The notes under the pieces are model-generated. The model saw only the letters and a program-made list of their open reading frames with translations. It had not been told where the DNA came from and did no database searches. A program made the translations under genes and the position numbers. Shown one piece after another: positions 9,008 through 16,938 of a DNA stretch of 64,000 nt. Where the stretch lies: positions 17,578-81,577 of the forward strand of contig NZ_KB905568.1 in assembly GCF_000380965.1 (NCBI RefSeq). The letters are read 5' to 3'. The stretch comes from Paenibacillus ginsengihumi DSM 21568 (lineage in GTDB: Bacteria; Bacillota; Bacilli; Paenibacillales; NBRC-103111). How positions within the stretch are numbered: the first letter of the stretch is position 1; each line of letters opens with the position of its first letter.

Positions 9008-9397
9008 TTGCTCAAACGAACCTTGATCGGATTGATCCGGAGCCAAGAGACGACCGGCGAGAAAGCCAAGGATCCGGCGCTGAAGACCCGCTATTACAAG
9101 ATTTCTCGGGATCAAGCCTGGGACGAGGTCGTGAACATGTTCAAAAAGTTGAGCGGTTACAAGCTGCTCCACGAGGTGAAGAATGTCGGGGAGATCGTCG
9201 TAGAGAAAAAAACGATTACCGGCCGCACCCAGGACATTACGCTGACCTTGTTCGCCATCAATCCGGTAAAAACGGCAATCGATATTTATTCGGCGTCCCG
9301 GGGGTCGCTCGGAGATCTCGGTTCCAATTACCGCACCATTCTCGATATTTACAGACATATCGACAAGAGGCTGGCTGCGCATAAGGTGAACGATTGA
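9008..9397 (+). CDS. Hypothetical protein, possibly DUF1499-like
   Basis: 129 residues, no signal peptide or membrane segment. TTG 9008 is chosen for the GGAGGGAAGG RBS. The C-terminal part, IDIYSASRGSLGDLGSNYR, resembles the IDVRSASRVGxSDxGxN signature of DUF1499 proteins, and the helix-strand layout before it (AWDEVVNMFKKLSGYKLLHE) would fit. The match is by eye and weak elsewhere. It is a single-gene unit, convergent with tpx across the terminator at 9476. Confidence 0.55.
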   Translation: MLKRTLIGLIRSQETTGEKAKDPALKTRYYKISRDQAWDEVVNMFKKLSGYKLLHEVKNVGEIVVEKKTITGRTQDITLTLFAINPVKTAIDIYSASRGSLGDLGSNYRTILDIYRHIDKRLAAHKVND

Positions 9398-9475
9398 CAC
9401 AAGACCCGCTTGCTTTCTTGCCGGCGGGATTTTTGCTGCCTTGACAGCCCCCGATACCGGCAAACCGGCACCAGC

Positions 9476-9507
9476 AAGAAGATCCGGCTTGCAGGCCGGA
9501 TCTTCTT
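9476..9507. terminator. Bidirectional terminator between convergent genes
   Basis: AAGAAGATCCGGC (9476-9488) and GCCGGATCTTCTT (9495-9507) form a perfect 13-bp stem. It serves the 9008 gene on plus and tpx on minus. Confidence 0.85.
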
Positions 9508-9522
9508 GTGCACGTATGCTGA

Positions 9523-10041
9523 TTAAACGAGTTTTTTCACGGCTTCGATGGCTGCTTCGTAGTTCGGATGGTCCGTCATTTCCTTCAAATATTCCGTATA
9601 TTGGATCGTGTTATCGGCACCGATCACGAAGATGGAGCGCATGAGCAGATGGAATTCCTTGATCAGCACGCCGTAGGCTTGTCCGAAGGAATGGTTCTTG
9701 TAATCGGACAGCGTAACGACTTTGTCGATGCCGGCCGCGCCGCACCAGCGGGATTGGGCGAACGGAAGATCGACGCTGATCGTCAGAACGACCACATTGT
9801 CGCCAAGCTTGGCCGCTTCCTCGTTAAAACGGCGGGTTTGCGCATCGCATACGCCGGTGTCAAGGGAAGGCACGACGCTGATCAGCTTAATTTTGCCGGC
9901 ATAGTCAGCCAAAGAGGCGGTTTCCAGCAAGTTTTTGTTGACTGTGAAATCAGGCGCTTTGTCGCCTACGTTCAGCTCCGGTCCGACCAGAGTGATCGGG
10001 TTGCCTTTGAATGTTGCTGCGCCGGTACGTTCTTGTGCCAT
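9523..10041 (-). CDS. tpx: Thiol peroxidase Tpx (atypical 2-Cys peroxiredoxin)
   Basis: 172 residues. The peroxidatic Cys lies in [15 protein letters not shown] and the resolving Cys in SRWCGAAG, the spacing expected for Tpx. The PNPI-like start region [11 protein letters not shown] is typical. It reduces peroxides with electrons from thioredoxin in the cytosol. ATG 10041 (MAQERTG) fits family length with GGAGG 11 bases upstream; the open frame extends 16 codons further without an RBS. Its promoter (TGGACA-18-TATAAT, minus strand) overlaps the inverted repeat at 10110-10126, so the divergent LysR regulator may control it. Confidence 0.92.
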   Translation of the reverse strand: MAQERTGAATFKGNPITLVGPELNVGDKAPDFTVNKNLLETASLADYAGKIKLISVVPSLDTGVCDAQTRRFNEEAAKLGDNVVVLTISVDLPFAQSRWCGAAGIDKVVTLSDYKNHSFGQAYGVLIKEFHLLMRSIFVIGADNTIQYTEYLKEMTDHPNYEAAIEAVKKLV

Positions 10042-10094
10042 GTGTCCATGGGCCTCCTTCGATATGTATGGAATGATGGTCTTTCCCAATAAGT

Positions 10095-10126
10095 ATTATA
10101 AGCTTTTTAATTGGAACTTGTCCAAT
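10095..10126. promoter_or_regulatory. tpx promoter overlapped by LysR-type operator
   Basis: The perfect inverted repeat ATTGGA-N5-TCCAAT at 10110-10126 contains a T-N11-A LysR box. It covers the -35 of a minus-strand promoter whose -10 TATAAT is at 10095-10100. It is centred about 25 bases before the regulator's own start codon, so autoregulation is also likely. Confidence 0.62.
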
Positions 10127-10143
10127 GAAAGGAAGGGTTGCCG

Positions 10144-11034
10144 GTGGAACTGAGACAGCTGCAATATTTCGTCAAGGTGGCGAGGAAACAGCATGTGACG
10201 CAGGCGGCGGAGGAGCTGCATGTCGCTCAATCGGCCGTCAGCCGGCAAATTCACCAGCTGGAAGAGGAGTTGGGCGTCGAACTGTTCGTTCAGAAGGGGA
10301 GAAATTTGCAGCTGACGCCAGTCGGCAAGCTGTTTCTGAACCGGGTTGAGGGGATTTTAACCGATCTGGAGCGGGCGGTGAACGAAATTCACGAATTTTT
10401 GCATCCGGAGGCGGGCGAGATTCGCATCGGATTTCCGCACAGTCTCGGCATTTACTTGCTGCCGACCGTCATCGCTCATTTCCGCCACGAGCACCCGAAC
10501 GTGAAATTTCGCCTGCGGCAGGGCACGTACAACAGTCTGATCCGGGACGTCTGCAAGGGCGAGATCGACCTTGCCTTCATCTCCCCGTTTCCTAAAGTGC
10601 ACGAGCGCGTGACGGGCGAGCTGCTGCTGCAGGAGGAGCTATATGCGATTTTGCCGCAAGGACATGTGCTTGCGGAGTATCAGACGATCCGGCTGGAGCA
10701 GCTGAAGAACGATTCGTTCGTCATGTTCAGCGAGGAATACTCGCTTCGCTCCATCGTGCTGGAGGCGTGCGCCAAGGCCGGCTTCGTGCCGAGCATCGGC
10801 TTCGAGGGCGAGGAGACCGATACGATCCGCAGTCTGGTCGCCGCCGGGATGGGGGTCAGCATGCTTCCCGAAATGGCGCTGACGGAGATCAGCGAGCTGC
10901 AACCGGTCAAGGTGCGGGTCATCGATCCGGTCGTGACGCGGAGCATTGGGCTCATTCATCGAACAGGGGAACGGCTGCCGCTCGTCGCCGAAGTGTTCCA
11001 GCGCTTTCTGCTCGAATTCATCCGCAAAAAATAA
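10144..11034 (+). CDS. LysR-family regulator, GltC-like
   Basis: 296 residues. The N-terminal winged helix begins ELRQLQYFVKVARKQHVTQA and continues AEELHVAQSAVSRQIHQLEE, close to Bacillus GltC, and the effector domain (GEIRIGFPHSLGIYLLPTVI) is also GltC-like along its length. GTG 10144 is chosen because AGGAAGG sits 7 bases upstream; the TTG at 10138 is too near the RBS. It is divergent from tpx, not from gltAB as GltC would be, so the target may differ. DNA-binding transcription factor. Confidence 0.85.
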   Translation: MELRQLQYFVKVARKQHVTQAAEELHVAQSAVSRQIHQLEEELGVELFVQKGRNLQLTPVGKLFLNRVEGILTDLERAVNEIHEFLHPEAGEIRIGFPHSLGIYLLPTVIAHFRHEHPNVKFRLRQGTYNSLIRDVCKGEIDLAFISPFPKVHERVTGELLLQEELYAILPQGHVLAEYQTIRLEQLKNDSFVMFSEEYSLRSIVLEACAKAGFVPSIGFEGEETDTIRSLVAAGMGVSMLPEMALTEISELQPVKVRVIDPVVTRSIGLIHRTGERLPLVAEVFQRFLLEFIRKK

Positions 11035-11036
11035 AG

Positions 11037-11072
11037 CAACCGTCCGACATTAGCGATCGGACGGTTGTTCGT
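11037..11072. terminator. Terminator between the LysR gene and yugP
   Basis: CAACCGTCCGA (11037-11047) pairs with TCGGACGGTTG (11057-11067), then TTCGTC. It lies directly after the LysR stop and may also serve the convergent yugP-like gene. Confidence 0.75.
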
Positions 11073-11083
11073 CTATACAGCGA

Positions 11084-11770
11084 TTATTCTTCTCTGCTGT
11101 TGAAAATCATAATATACTTGAGCAGCTCGAGCACGGAGATCAGCGCAGCGGCGACGTATGTCAGCGCGGCAGCGTTCAGCACCTTGGCGACGCCGCGCTC
11201 TTCGTCATTGGAGATGAAGCCTTCGGCGACCATCAGCTCGCGCGCCCGGGAGCTGGCGTTGAATTCAACCGGCAGCGTAACGACCTGGAAGGCGACCGCC
11301 GCGGAGAAGAAAATAATCCCGAGGCCGAGCAGGAAGTTGAACTGCTGGAAGATCAGGCCGGCAATAATCAGCAGCGGCGCGACGCCGGAGGTCAGGTTGA
11401 CGACCGGGAACATGCGGTGGCGCATAACCAGCATCGGATAGTGCACCTTGTGCTGAATGGCGTGCCCTACTTCGTGACAGGCGACCGATACAGCCGAAAT
11501 CGAGCTTTCATAATAAACCGGCTCGGACAGCCGGACGACGCGGGCGATCGGATCGTAATGGTCCGTCAGCGCTCCGGGAATCGGCTCGACTGGCACATCG
11601 TAGAGGCCGTTGGCGTCCAGCAACCGGCGCGCCGCTTCGTAGCCAGTCAGTCCGGATTGAACCCGGGTGTCCGACCATTTGTTGAACGTTCCCTTCACGC
11701 GGAACTGTGCCCATATGGATAGGCCGAACGCAATGAAGATCAGGATATCCATTGGCCAATAAAAAAACAT
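11084..11770 (-). CDS. YugP-type zinc metallopeptidase (membrane)
   Basis: 228 residues. N-terminal membrane segment (residues 7-22), metallopeptidase motif HEVGHAIQH at about residue 100, and two or three further membrane segments in residues 125-225. This is the layout of the neutral zinc metallopeptidase family PF04298 (YugP). The His residues of HExxH ligate zinc and Glu is catalytic. The substrate is unknown. ATG 11770 has GGAGG upstream. The MerR-type gene lies 41 bases upstream on the same strand, so co-transcription is plausible. Confidence 0.88.
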   Translation of the reverse strand: MFFYWPMDILIFIAFGLSIWAQFRVKGTFNKWSDTRVQSGLTGYEAARRLLDANGLYDVPVEPIPGALTDHYDPIARVVRLSEPVYYESSISAVSVACHEVGHAIQHKVHYPMLVMRHRMFPVVNLTSGVAPLLIIAGLIFQQFNFLLGLGIIFFSAAVAFQVVTLPVEFNASSRARELMVAEGFISNDEERGVAKVLNAAALTYVAAALISVLELLKYIMIFNSREE

Positions 11771-11811
11771 CGCTTCATTCCTCCATTATCTTATTTAAAG
11801 TAGCGATTCTT

Positions 11812-12243
11812 TTATGAAAGGGGACCTTTGCCCAACAGGAGAAGCAATGCCTCTATACAAGCGGCCGTCGGCTGGGTCAGCATCTTGTTCAAGTTCTTCA
11901 GCTGGGATGGCTTGAGCTTGTCGAGCAGCGGTCCGATCTCCTTCGCTTCCTTCTCGAGCTGACGGAGCAGCTGTTGAAGGGATGTAAGTTTATCTGCCAC
12001 TATTTCATCCTTGCTGACCTTATTCCACTGACGGAGCGCTTCCCTGATTTCCTCAAGGGTATATTTCTCCCTTTTCATATGTTCAATACGTTTGAGACGA
12101 GTCAAGGTTTCATCGCTGTACAGCCGATAATTTTTATCGGAACGTTTCTCAGGCTCGATGAGTCCCAGCTTCGTGTAGTAATCGATCGTTCTCGGGCTGA
12201 CCTCCGATAATTTGGCGAGCTCGCCGATTCTGTACAACTTCAT
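11812..12243 (-). CDS. MerR-family transcriptional regulator
   Basis: 143 residues. The N-terminal MerR helix-turn-helix and wing cover residues 1-70 (YRIGELAKLSEVSPRTIDYY, then NYRLYSDETL). A coiled-coil dimerisation helix follows (residues 75-125), and the C-terminal part is short with no Cys-rich metal site. ATG 12243 matches the family start; AGAGGTGAG lies 14 bases before it, slightly far. The effector is unknown. Confidence 0.85.
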   Translation of the reverse strand: MKLYRIGELAKLSEVSPRTIDYYTKLGLIEPEKRSDKNYRLYSDETLTRLKRIEHMKREKYTLEEIREALRQWNKVSKDEIVADKLTSLQQLLRQLEKEAKEIGPLLDKLKPSQLKNLNKMLTQPTAACIEALLLLLGKGPLS

Positions 12244-12594
12244 AGCCCCATTGTTCTCACCTCTTATGTATGGCAATTACCTTATATAATAATGATACTG
12301 AATCAAAACCATACAGTCAAACGTTATGCTTTTCGTTCTCTAATTATTCACATATTGGCTTTGGGTGCCGCCGGGCGCATGGAAGCTATTTTTTGCAAAT
12401 GTAAGGTTTAGGTTGTTTCATGTAAGGTTCTGTTGGCTGTGTGCAGGGGATTTACCGGTATGATGGATCGGCGAATGGTGACATTTGTTAAGTTTCATCA
12501 TAACATTTACCAGTCTAATGAGGGAAAATACGAATTATGCCTGATATATGTCAGGTTATTTTTCGTTTTTGACTCTTTTTTTCGAAAAAATGTA
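12244..12594. other. Region between merR and the amtB promoter
   Basis: AT-rich non-coding DNA. It contains TGTTA-N10-TAACA at 12489-12508, which has the half sites of a GlnR/TnrA box but the wrong spacing. No open frame here looks coding. Confidence 0.45.
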
Positions 12595-12623
12595 TTGCCA
12601 AACAAAAGTGATCTGTATATAAT
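12595..12623 (+). promoter_or_regulatory. Sigma-A promoter of amtB
   Basis: TTGCCA (12595-12600), 17-base spacer, TATAAT (12618-12623); transcription start near 12630. Confidence 0.8.
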
Positions 12624-12642
12624 GACAATAAGAATTTCAAGA

Positions 12643-12663
12643 AATGTTAAATAAACTAACATT
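12643..12663. promoter_or_regulatory. GlnR/TnrA-type box in the amtB leader
   Basis: TGTTA-N7-TAACA at 12645-12661 is a perfect match to TGTNA-N7-TNACA, and the symmetry extends to AATGTTA/TAACATT. It lies about 15-30 bases downstream of the expected start site. That position fits repression by GlnR in nitrogen excess rather than activation. Confidence 0.78.
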
Positions 12664-12682
12664 AAAGAGGAAGTGGTCAACC

Positions 12683-14071
12683 ATGTTAAAAAAGCTGTTA
12701 TTGACGACCGGTTTGTTGTCCTTATCGGTTCCCGCTTTAGCTTTTGCGGAAGACGGGCCGACGGCCGTGCAACTCCAAAATGCGGTTGACTCCGTCTGGG
12801 TTATGCTGGCAGCGATCCTCGTCATCTTCATGCAGGCGGGCTTCGCGCTGCTGGAGGCCGGATCGACCCGGATGAAAAATGCAGGCCATGTTGCAGGCAA
12901 GACGGTGCTCACCTTCGGGATTTGCGCGATTGCCTTCTGGGCGTTCGGCTTCGGCCTCGCTTTCGGCGACGGCAACGGCTTTATCGGCCTGAAAGGATTT
13001 TTCGTAGACGGCTCGGAAGAACAGGCGGCAGCAGCGTACGGCGTATTGTCCGGCTCCGCGATTCCGATCGGCATCAAGTTTTTGTTCCAGCTCGCCTTCG
13101 CGGGCGTATCGCTGGCCATCGCCTTCGGCGGCTTCGCAGAACGCGCCAAGCTGTCCGTCTATCTCATCTTCGGCGTCCTGTATACTGTCGTTATTTATCC
13201 GATCGTTGCCCACTGGATTTGGGGCGGCGGCTGGCTGGGCGACCACGGCAAGCAGGACTTCGCCGGTTCGACGGTCGTTCACTTGCAAGGCGCGACGGCG
13301 GCGCTGGTCGCCACGATCATGCTGAAGCCTCGTATCGGCAAGTACAACAAAGATAAAACGCCGAATTTGATTCCCGGCCACAACCAAGTGCTGTCCGTTC
13401 TCGGTGTTATCATTCTCTGGATCGGCTGGTTTGGCTTCAACCCGGGTTCCACGCTGAGCGCTATGGGTGACGGTTTCTTCGGATACGTCGCAATGACGAC
13501 GAACATGGCTGCAGCCGCGGGCGCAGTAGCGGCGCTGCTCGTCGCCTGGATGTACTTCGGCAAAGCGGATATTCCGAGCATGCTGAACGGCGTTCTCGCC
13601 GCGCTGGTTGCCATCACCGCCTCCTGCGCATTCGTCACGGTAAGAGATGCCATCATTATCGGCGCCGTAGCCGGCATCATCACCTTCTTTACGGCGCAAT
13701 GGTTTGAAAGAGCAGGCGTCGACGATCCGATCTTCGCCTTCTCGGTACACGGTATTGCCGGCGTGTGGGGGACGCTCGCCAACGGGATTTTCGCGACGCC
13801 GGGGCTGGTCGAGAAGGTTGGCGTCGGCAAGCCGGGACTCTTGTACGGCGGCGGCTTCGAGCAATTGGGCGTGCAGGCGCTAGGCATCATCACCTCCTTT
13901 GTGTTCGTAGCGGTGCTGTCCTTCGTCATCCTGTATTTGATTAAGCTGGTCGTCGGACTGCGCGTCACGGAAGAAGAGGAGATCGTCGGTCTCGACTTGT
14001 CCGAGCACGGCACTTACGGATACCCGGAACAGATGAAAAAAGCGGCATCCGGCGGTACCGCAACCATATAA
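12683..14071 (+). CDS. amtB: Ammonium transporter
   Basis: 462 residues. A cleavable signal peptide (LLLTTGLLSLSVPALAFA, then EDG) precedes eleven membrane helices typical of Amt. The twin pore histidines are in VVHLQGATAALVA and SVHGIAGVWGT, and FALLEAGSTRMKN marks the first helix. It moves ammonium/ammonia into the cell. ATG 12683 follows AAAGAGG. The usual partner glnK (PII) is not adjacent: repeats follow, then an unrelated nucleotidyltransferase. Control by nitrogen status is suggested by the box at 12645. Confidence 0.94.
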   Translation: MLKKLLLTTGLLSLSVPALAFAEDGPTAVQLQNAVDSVWVMLAAILVIFMQAGFALLEAGSTRMKNAGHVAGKTVLTFGICAIAFWAFGFGLAFGDGNGFIGLKGFFVDGSEEQAAAAYGVLSGSAIPIGIKFLFQLAFAGVSLAIAFGGFAERAKLSVYLIFGVLYTVVIYPIVAHWIWGGGWLGDHGKQDFAGSTVVHLQGATAALVATIMLKPRIGKYNKDKTPNLIPGHNQVLSVLGVIILWIGWFGFNPGSTLSAMGDGFFGYVAMTTNMAAAAGAVAALLVAWMYFGKADIPSMLNGVLAALVAITASCAFVTVRDAIIIGAVAGIITFFTAQWFERAGVDDPIFAFSVHGIAGVWGTLANGIFATPGLVEKVGVGKPGLLYGGGFEQLGVQALGIITSFVFVAVLSFVILYLIKLVVGLRVTEEEEIVGLDLSEHGTYGYPEQMKKAASGGTATI

Positions 14072-14095
14072 TAAGAATATAAGATGAAGCAGCCA

Positions 14096-14280
14096 CGCCG
14101 ATGACGAACGAATCTCTTCGTCACCCTGCTGTCGGCTTCGGTGCCTGAAGTCCGGTTCGTGAGATATTGCCGAATTTTTCAAGATAGACGCCTATGACGA
14201 GCGCTTCCTGTCGTCATCGGTCGTCACCTGCGGTGTTGAAAATTCAGCGTTTAGATAGCGCTGAATTTTCAAGGTAGATA
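14096..14280. repeat. Two-hairpin intergenic repeat (family R1), two units
   Basis: Two head-to-tail units downstream of amtB. Hairpin A: ATGACGA (14184) with TCGTCAT (14211). Hairpin B: a perfect 14-bp stem, TTGAAAATTCAGCG (14236-14249) with CGCTGAATTTTCAA (14259-14272). It ends right before the RBS of the DUF294 gene. Confidence 0.75.
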
Positions 14281-14304
14281 GAGAGACGAAAGAAGGGGAT
14301 GCTT

Positions 14305-15372
14305 ATGGAACGTCTATCGGCAGAGTGGATCGAACGGGAGCTGGCTTCGGCACGCCATTGCGGGGAGCTGAGAGCCTGGCGGGACCGGCTTGCAGAGGCG
14401 TTCCCGAAGCATCTCCTTGCGGCAGATCCGCTCGGTTGGAACCGGCGGCTGAACCGGGTTCACGATGCGCTCATTCGCCGCGCCGTCGAGCTTGCCGAAC
14501 GGGCGATGAAGGAGGAAGGAAGCGGAACGGCTCCGCTTCCTTACGCTTTTGTGCTGTACGGCAGCGGCGGCCGAGGCGAACAGACGATGTGGAGCGATCA
14601 GGACAACGGTCTCATCTATGCCGATCCGCCTGACGAGGAGACGGAGGAGCGCGCGAAACGCTATTTTGAAGCGCTGGCTGAGAAGATCGGGGCTAATCTG
14701 CTGCAGGCCGGCTATCCTCCTTGCAGCGGCGGCGTGATCTGCACGAATGTCAACTGGCGGAAAACGCTCTCTGAATATAAGGCTATGCTGCGCGAATGGC
14801 TGGACGATCCCGCATGGGAAAATGTGAGATATTTGCTGATCGCGGCAGATATGCGAACGGTATACGGAAACGCGGAGATCGGCGCGGCCGCTTTGGACGA
14901 TCTGTTCGAACGGGTTGCCGCAGATCCGGCGATGCTTAAGTATATGCTGCATAATACGCTTTATCATAAAGTGTCGCTCGGGGTTTTCGGGCAGCTGATC
15001 AAGGAGCGGTACGGCGAAGATGCGGGAGGCGTCGATGTCAAGTACGGCGCTTATATCCCGATCGTCAACGGGCTGCGGCTGCTGGCGCTGGAAGCGGGCG
15101 TCCGCTTCACCTCGACGGAGGAGCGGATTGCGGCGCTCGTCCGCGCCGGGAAGGTCGATGAAGAGATTGGGGCGGACTGGGAGGAATCGCTGTCGATTGC
15201 GCTGAAGCTGCGCAACGAGACACCGTATCAGGAGCAGGAAGGATATTATACGACTCGAGGCAAGCTGACGGCCGAGCAACTGACAAAAGAGCGCGTGCGC
15301 GAATTGAAGCTGTGTCTTCGCATCGGCATTGACCTTCAGAAATATGTCAAAAAAGCGGTGCTGAAAGAATGA
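14305..15372 (+). CDS. DUF294-type nucleotidyltransferase-like protein
   Basis: 355 residues. The nucleotidyltransferase motif is FVLYGSGGRGEQTMWSDQDN (from about residue 82), with GS and DxD-like metal ligands. The C-terminal DUF294_C-like region carries KYGAYIPIVNGLRLLALEAG. Unlike many relatives it has no CBS domains. Such proteins are predicted nucleotidyltransferases related to GlnD/Pol beta; the substrate is unknown. ATG 14305 has AAGGGG 8 bases upstream. A DEDDh exonuclease gene follows on the same strand 150 bases later, a recurring pairing. Confidence 0.82.
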   Translation: MERLSAEWIERELASARHCGELRAWRDRLAEAFPKHLLAADPLGWNRRLNRVHDALIRRAVELAERAMKEEGSGTAPLPYAFVLYGSGGRGEQTMWSDQDNGLIYADPPDEETEERAKRYFEALAEKIGANLLQAGYPPCSGGVICTNVNWRKTLSEYKAMLREWLDDPAWENVRYLLIAADMRTVYGNAEIGAAALDDLFERVAADPAMLKYMLHNTLYHKVSLGVFGQLIKERYGEDAGGVDVKYGAYIPIVNGLRLLALEAGVRFTSTEERIAALVRAGKVDEEIGADWEESLSIALKLRNETPYQEQEGYYTTRGKLTAEQLTKERVRELKLCLRIGIDLQKYVKKAVLKE

Positions 15373-15380
15373 ATAAGTCC

Positions 15381-15500
15381 ATGAAATTTTTGTCGGCGGT
15401 TCACCGTCAATTTTTCAAAATTGAAGCTTATGACAAGCGATTTTTCCGTCATCGCTCGTCACCTGCACTACTGAAAATTCGCCGACGGGCTGCGTCGAAT
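15381..15500. repeat. Two-hairpin intergenic repeat (R1)
   Basis: Hairpin B variant TGAAATTTTTGTCGGCGG...CCGTCAATTTTTCA at 15382-15417, then hairpin A region ATGACAAGCGATTTTTCCGTCAT at 15430-15452 and TGAAAATTCGCCGACGG. It lies between the DUF294 and exonuclease genes. Confidence 0.65.
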
Positions 15501-15525
15501 GATCAGGATAGGCGGTGAATAAGCA

Positions 15526-16263
15526 TTGAAGGATATGAGACCGGCCGGCCGAATGTGGCATTTGTACAAAATGGGAGGGCTCACGTCGGCGATCACGTCG
15601 ATGTTCGATGTACAGAGCGCCCAGCAGATGGCATTCATTCGGTCTGTCATGAAGGAGCAGCGCAAGCAATCGCTGTACGAGGTGTCGCTGGAGAATGTGG
15701 AACTGGTCGTTTTCGATCTGGAGACGACCGGCTTTTCGCCGTACAACGGCGATGAGATTATTTCGTTCGGTGCGGTATCGGTAATGGGCAATCGCTTACT
15801 AGAAGAGGAAACGTACTATAGTCTCGTCAATCCGAAACGGCCGATACCAAAAGAAATTACCGAATTGACCGGGATTACGAATGAGATGGCGCTTGCTGCG
15901 CCCGAGCTTATCGGAGCGCTGCGCGGCTTTCTCGAATTTGTCAAGCAACGGGTGCTTATTGCGCACGGAACGGGACACGACAAGCATTTTCTCAATTCGG
16001 CGCTGTGGCGTACCTCCAAAGTCCAGTTGACGCATCGGATGCTCGATACGATGATGATCGCCAAGTGGCTGAATCCGAGCCTGCAGCGTTACGATCTGGA
16101 CACATTGCTAAATCGGTATGAAGTCGCCGTTACCCGCCGGCACCATGCCTTGGAGGACGCGCTGATGACGGCCCGCTTATGGGGGAAAATGCTGCCGGAA
16201 ATATTGGAAAGAAACGTTCGCACGCTGGGGGATCTTTACTCCCACTTAAGCCATCAGCACTGA
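15526..16263 (+). CDS. DEDDh 3'-5' exonuclease (Pol III epsilon-like)
   Basis: 245 residues. The exonuclease fold starts near residue 60 with VVFDLETTGFSP (DxE), then AHGTGHDKHFL (Asp) and RRHHALEDALMTARLW (His and Asp), so all DEDDh residues are present. The first 55 residues are an extra N-terminal helix region (AQQMAFIRSVMKEQRKQ). It should remove nucleotides from DNA or RNA 3' ends with two metal ions. TTG 15526 fits the RBS GGCGGTGA. It probably acts with the DUF294 protein encoded upstream, which is inference from order only. Confidence 0.87.
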   Translation: MKDMRPAGRMWHLYKMGGLTSAITSMFDVQSAQQMAFIRSVMKEQRKQSLYEVSLENVELVVFDLETTGFSPYNGDEIISFGAVSVMGNRLLEEETYYSLVNPKRPIPKEITELTGITNEMALAAPELIGALRGFLEFVKQRVLIAHGTGHDKHFLNSALWRTSKVQLTHRMLDTMMIAKWLNPSLQRYDLDTLLNRYEVAVTRRHHALEDALMTARLWGKMLPEILERNVRTLGDLYSHLSHQH

Positions 16264-16293
16264 ACTTGCGGCATGAGCACTGCTTGTGCCGAT

Positions 16294-16728
16294 TCATCGA
16301 TAATCGATGATCGTAAACGGAAGCTCCCGAAACGTTCCGCCCTCGTAGCGAAACGCCCGCGCCCGGGGTTCGGACGGAGAGGCCAACGATACGATCCATT
16401 GGCTCGGAACGGTATGCCAGGCGGATCGCAGATCGGCCGAAGATGGGACGGCTGCGGCGAGCGGATGAGAGTGCGCGATTCCTACAAGGATGGCACCCAA
16501 AGCTTTCTCCTCGAACAGCACGGCCGTTGTTATCCGCGGGCACATGCAAAAGGCGGTGCGCGGTTCGGAGGCAACGTTCGGAATCGGCCGAAATCGCTCG
16601 ATCATCCAGCCCGATTCCCCTTCGGCGCTGCCAAACAGCAGTCCGCAGCCTTCCTCAGGCGCAAGCGACTTGCAATGCTCCAGCCATTGAACGTAAGCTT
16701 CTTTGCGAATTGCCAGCCGCGGCAGCAT
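16294..16728 (-). CDS. JAMM/MPN-domain metalloprotease-like protein
   Basis: 144 residues. A JAMM zinc signature is visible: Glu in PEEGCGLLFG (residues 24-33), HSHPLAAAVPSSADL (HxHP-x5-PS-xx-D). Bacterial members cleave ubiquitin-like sulfur-carrier proteins or deubiquitinate-like conjugates. No ThiS/MoaD-like carrier is nearby, so the substrate is unknown. ATG 16728 is preceded by AAGGAGACGG. An R1 repeat lies immediately upstream, so its leader may contain that hairpin. Confidence 0.82.
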   Translation of the reverse strand: MLPRLAIRKEAYVQWLEHCKSLAPEEGCGLLFGSAEGESGWMIERFRPIPNVASEPRTAFCMCPRITTAVLFEEKALGAILVGIAHSHPLAAAVPSSADLRSAWHTVPSQWIVSLASPSEPRARAFRYEGGTFRELPFTIIDYR

Positions 16729-16745
16729 AATACCGTCTCCTTTCG

Positions 16746-16838
16746 TCTATCTTGAAAAATTGGACGGAACCCTCCGGCGAATTTTCAGGCACCGCAGGTG
16801 ACGACCGATGACGACAGGAATCGCTCGTCATAGGCGTC
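16746..16838. repeat. Two-hairpin intergenic repeat (R1), reverse orientation
   Basis: TTGAAAAATTGGACGGA pairs with TCCGGCGAATTTTCA (16752-16787), then ACGACCGATGACGA...TCGTCATAGGCGTC. It is nearly identical to the copies at 45266 and 57081. Confidence 0.75.
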
Positions 16839-16874
16839 GCAATGCGGTAACAATTATACTGGATTATACCAGAA

Positions 16875-16898
16875 AAATCCCGGCCGCGGCCGGGATTT
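16875..16898 (-). terminator. Terminator of the MFS gene
   Basis: The 24-base perfect palindrome AAATCCCGGCC/GGCCGGGATTT is followed on the minus strand by TTTTT; 40 bases past the MFS stop. Confidence 0.85.
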
Positions 16899-16938
16899 AC
16901 CAAGTTGCCCAATTTCCCATATTGTCCTTCCAGCCCGA

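Noticed and set aside
12489..12508. Second GlnR/TnrA box upstream of amtB
   Set aside because: TGTTA and TAACA half sites are 10 bases apart instead of 7.
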